Assembly: GCF_001427385.1 (NCBI RefSeq)
Contig: NZ_LMGJ01000012.1
Span: 264,783-328,782, forward strand
Source: Mesorhizobium sp. Root157
GTDB taxonomy: Bacteria > Pseudomonadota > Alphaproteobacteria > Rhizobiales > Rhizobiaceae
DNA: 64,000 bases
Direction: 5' to 3'
How positions within the stretch are numbered: position 1 is the first letter of the stretch; each line of letters starts with the position of its first letter. This document shows, in pieces, positions 62,843 to 64,000 of the stretch. A model generated the notes under the pieces. That model was not told the origin of the DNA. It searched no databases and saw nothing but the letters and a program-made list of their open reading frames with translations. Position numbers and translations under genes: made by a program.

Positions 62843-62881
62843 AGTTTATTCAAACTCTATTACCGTGTCGGGAGATACCGA

Positions 62882-63343
62882 TTGTCGCGTATCGCGCAAG
62901 CTTTTGACAGTCGGCAAGACCGCATTTTCGCTTCAGCCAGCATGAAGATCGCGGCCATGGCTGGCGTGCTGGCGCTGGCCGGCTGCGGCGTTGGCGGCTT
63001 CAGTCTGGAAAAGGCCGCGATCGACCGTTCGATCGTTACCAGCAATGTACCGACGGACTCGGTAGCGGCGGATTACGGCCTGGTCGCCGACCAGGTGACG
63101 ATCCGCAATGCGGTGTCGTCCGCCGACCTTGAGGAAATGGCTGGACGGCAACTGTCGTGGGCCAATGCCGACACCGGATCGCGCGGATCGATTACGGGGC
63201 TTGCCGAAAGCCGGACCAAAGGCGAGCTTTGCCGTGATTTCGCCGCCACGAGGGAAAGCTTCGACGGCATCGCGCTCTACGAGGGCCGCATCTGCATGGT
63301 CGGCGCGGGCGCCTGGCGCATCGACGCTTTCAGGGCTGCCTGA
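62882..63343 (+). CDS. Lipoprotein of the RT0821/Lpp0805 surface-antigen type
   Basis: 153 residues from a TTG at 62882 that has GGGAG 8 nt upstream; an ATG at 62942 is the shorter option but lacks an SD. Lipobox ALAGC. The mature part ends with the family region LSWANADTGSRGSITGLAES, CRDFAATRESFDGIALYEGR and CMVGAGAWRIDAF. Outer-membrane or periplasmic lipoprotein; function unknown. Divergent from pdxH with a shared 39-bp promoter gap. Confidence 0.82.
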   Translation: MSRIAQAFDSRQDRIFASASMKIAAMAGVLALAGCGVGGFSLEKAAIDRSIVTSNVPTDSVAADYGLVADQVTIRNAVSSADLEEMAGRQLSWANADTGSRGSITGLAESRTKGELCRDFAATRESFDGIALYEGRICMVGAGAWRIDAFRAA

Positions 63344-63433
63344 CTTCTCCCGTTTTGTCGCGGCACTGGAATTTCTTCCTATTGAAGCGCATATAAGGGC
63401 CGACCCTACCTATTCCTCTTGCAGGCAGGATTG

Positions 63434-64000
63434 ATGCGCGATCCCTATGAGGTGCTGGGCGTTGCAAAAAACGCTTCGGCCAAGGAAATCAAATCGGCGT
63501 ACCGCAAGCTCGCCAAAAAGGATCATCCGGATCAGAATCCGAATGATCCCAAGGCGAAGGATCGCTTTGCCGCCGCCAGCCAGGCTTACGAGATTCTGGG
63601 CGACGAGAAGGCGCGCGCCGCATTCGACCGCGGCGAGATCGGCGCCGACGGCAAGCCGCGCTTCCACGGCTTCGAAGGGACGGCAGGCGGCGATCCGTTC
63701 GCCGGCTTCCGCCGCCAGCAGGGGCCGGGCGGCGCTCATTTCGAGTTCCGCGGCGGCGGTGCGGGGCAGGAAGGGTTCAGCAGCGACATATTCAGCCAAA
63801 TTTTCGGCGATGCCATGGGACAGCAGGCACGTGGCCAGGGACCGTGGTCCGGGGCGGATCGCCGGCGCGCCGCGCCCCAGGGTGCCGATCTGAACGTGGT
63901 GCTGGACATCACCATCGAGGAGGCGGCAACCGCTCCCAAGGTCACGGCGCAGTTTCCCGATGGGCGCAAGGTTGCGGTCAAGCTGCCGGCCTATGTCGAG
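63434..64000 (+). CDS. DnaJ/CbpA-type co-chaperone, cut by the window end
   Basis: 189 residues visible and the frame is still open at base 64000, so the gene is incomplete. An N-terminal J domain ([20 protein letters not shown], the HPD motif in [12 protein letters not shown]) is followed by a Gly/Phe-rich linker ([20 protein letters not shown]) and the start of a DnaJ C-terminal domain ([16 protein letters not shown]). No Cys-rich zinc domain is seen between them, so it is class II (CbpA-like). It stimulates DnaK. Confidence 0.9.
   Translation, partial: MRDPYEVLGVAKNASAKEIKSAYRKLAKKDHPDQNPNDPKAKDRFAAASQAYEILGDEKARAAFDRGEIGADGKPRFHGFEGTAGGDPFAGFRRQQGPGGAHFEFRGGGAGQEGFSSDIFSQIFGDAMGQQARGQGPWSGADRRRAAPQGADLNVVLDITIEEAATAPKVTAQFPDGRKVAVKLPAYVE

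Noticed and set aside
1-64000. CRISPR array, phage, insertion sequence, tRNA or rRNA genes
   Set aside because: No regularly spaced repeats, transposase or integrase motifs, or tRNA-like T-loop/acceptor pairs were recognised on either strand.

Overview
The window is about 64 kb of high-GC bacterial chromosome. Gene content and order point to an alphaproteobacterium of the Rhizobiales, most likely a Phyllobacteriaceae (Mesorhizobium-like) strain. Supporting signs are the fabI-fabB-fabA/irr block, the dnaA-dnaN-recF-moeB run next to rpsT, rhizobial families such as Irr, DUF6101 and the RT0821/Lpp0805-type lipoprotein, and rhizobial-style palindromic intergenic repeats. No phage, insertion sequence, CRISPR array, rRNA or tRNA gene was recognised. 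Nearly all of the window is ordinary, intact core chromosome.

Layout. 1-888 is a gene-poor stretch with an 86-bp tandem duplication, followed by rpsO-pnp (889-3578) and an RsmC-like methyltransferase. 4.7-8.1 kb holds the unsaturated fatty acid genes fabI/fabB/fabA (minus) divergent from the iron regulator irr, then a frameshifted DUF4260 gene. 8.5-12.7 kb holds an SH3-like exported protein, a glyoxylate/hydroxypyruvate reductase-like enzyme, a two-subunit aconitase X and a MoeB/HesA protein. 12.7-17.9 kb is the replication block recF-dnaN-dnaA-rpsT, all on the minus strand, with an 800-bp AT-richer gap upstream of dnaA. 18.0-21.2 kb holds enoyl-CoA hydratase, mutM, deoB and a 58-residue small ORF.

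21.3-33.1 kb is a Tad/Flp pilus locus: cpaA-cpaB-cpaC-cpaD-cpaE-cpaF-tadB-tadC on plus, flanked on minus by two TadE-type pseudopilins, a CpaC-N-domain protein and the TPR lipoprotein TadD. No Flp pilin gene is present. CtrA-like TTAA-N7-TTAA motifs with one mismatch lie upstream of three of these transcription units.

33.2-44.1 kb holds housekeeping genes (M17 aminopeptidase, NlpC/P60 peptidase, moaB, ispE, S49 peptidase, a TrmN6-like methyltransferase, polyprenyl diphosphate synthase) and a small metal-response cluster of a GDCCVxC protein, a MerR regulator and a CDF transporter, with a textbook MerR-type operator. 44.2-51.2 kb holds a BBE-type flavin oxidase, a large TPR protein and glyQ-glyS. 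The start of glyS is duplicated: the two 15-codon copies differ only at synonymous sites. 51.4-64.0 kb holds tsaC/Sua5, a D-2-hydroxyacid dehydrogenase-type flavoprotein, DUF6101, ubiA, purD, an arsC with an in-frame 24-bp duplication, a GH25-like enzyme, an acyl-CoA dehydrogenase/crotonase pair, pdxH, a lipoprotein and a DnaJ-type gene cut by the window end.

Two families of dispersed palindromic repeats run through the window. Family A has an exact 49-bp core (four copies). Family B is bounded by GATTCAGGT / ACCTGAATC arms. Several copies begin at or within a few bases of a stop codon. I found no convincing new multi-gene system. The best leads are the repeat families, the glyS leader duplication, the CtrA-like boxes of the Tad locus and the tandem hairpins before the DUF6101 gene. 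Family assignments come from recognised motifs, without database searches.
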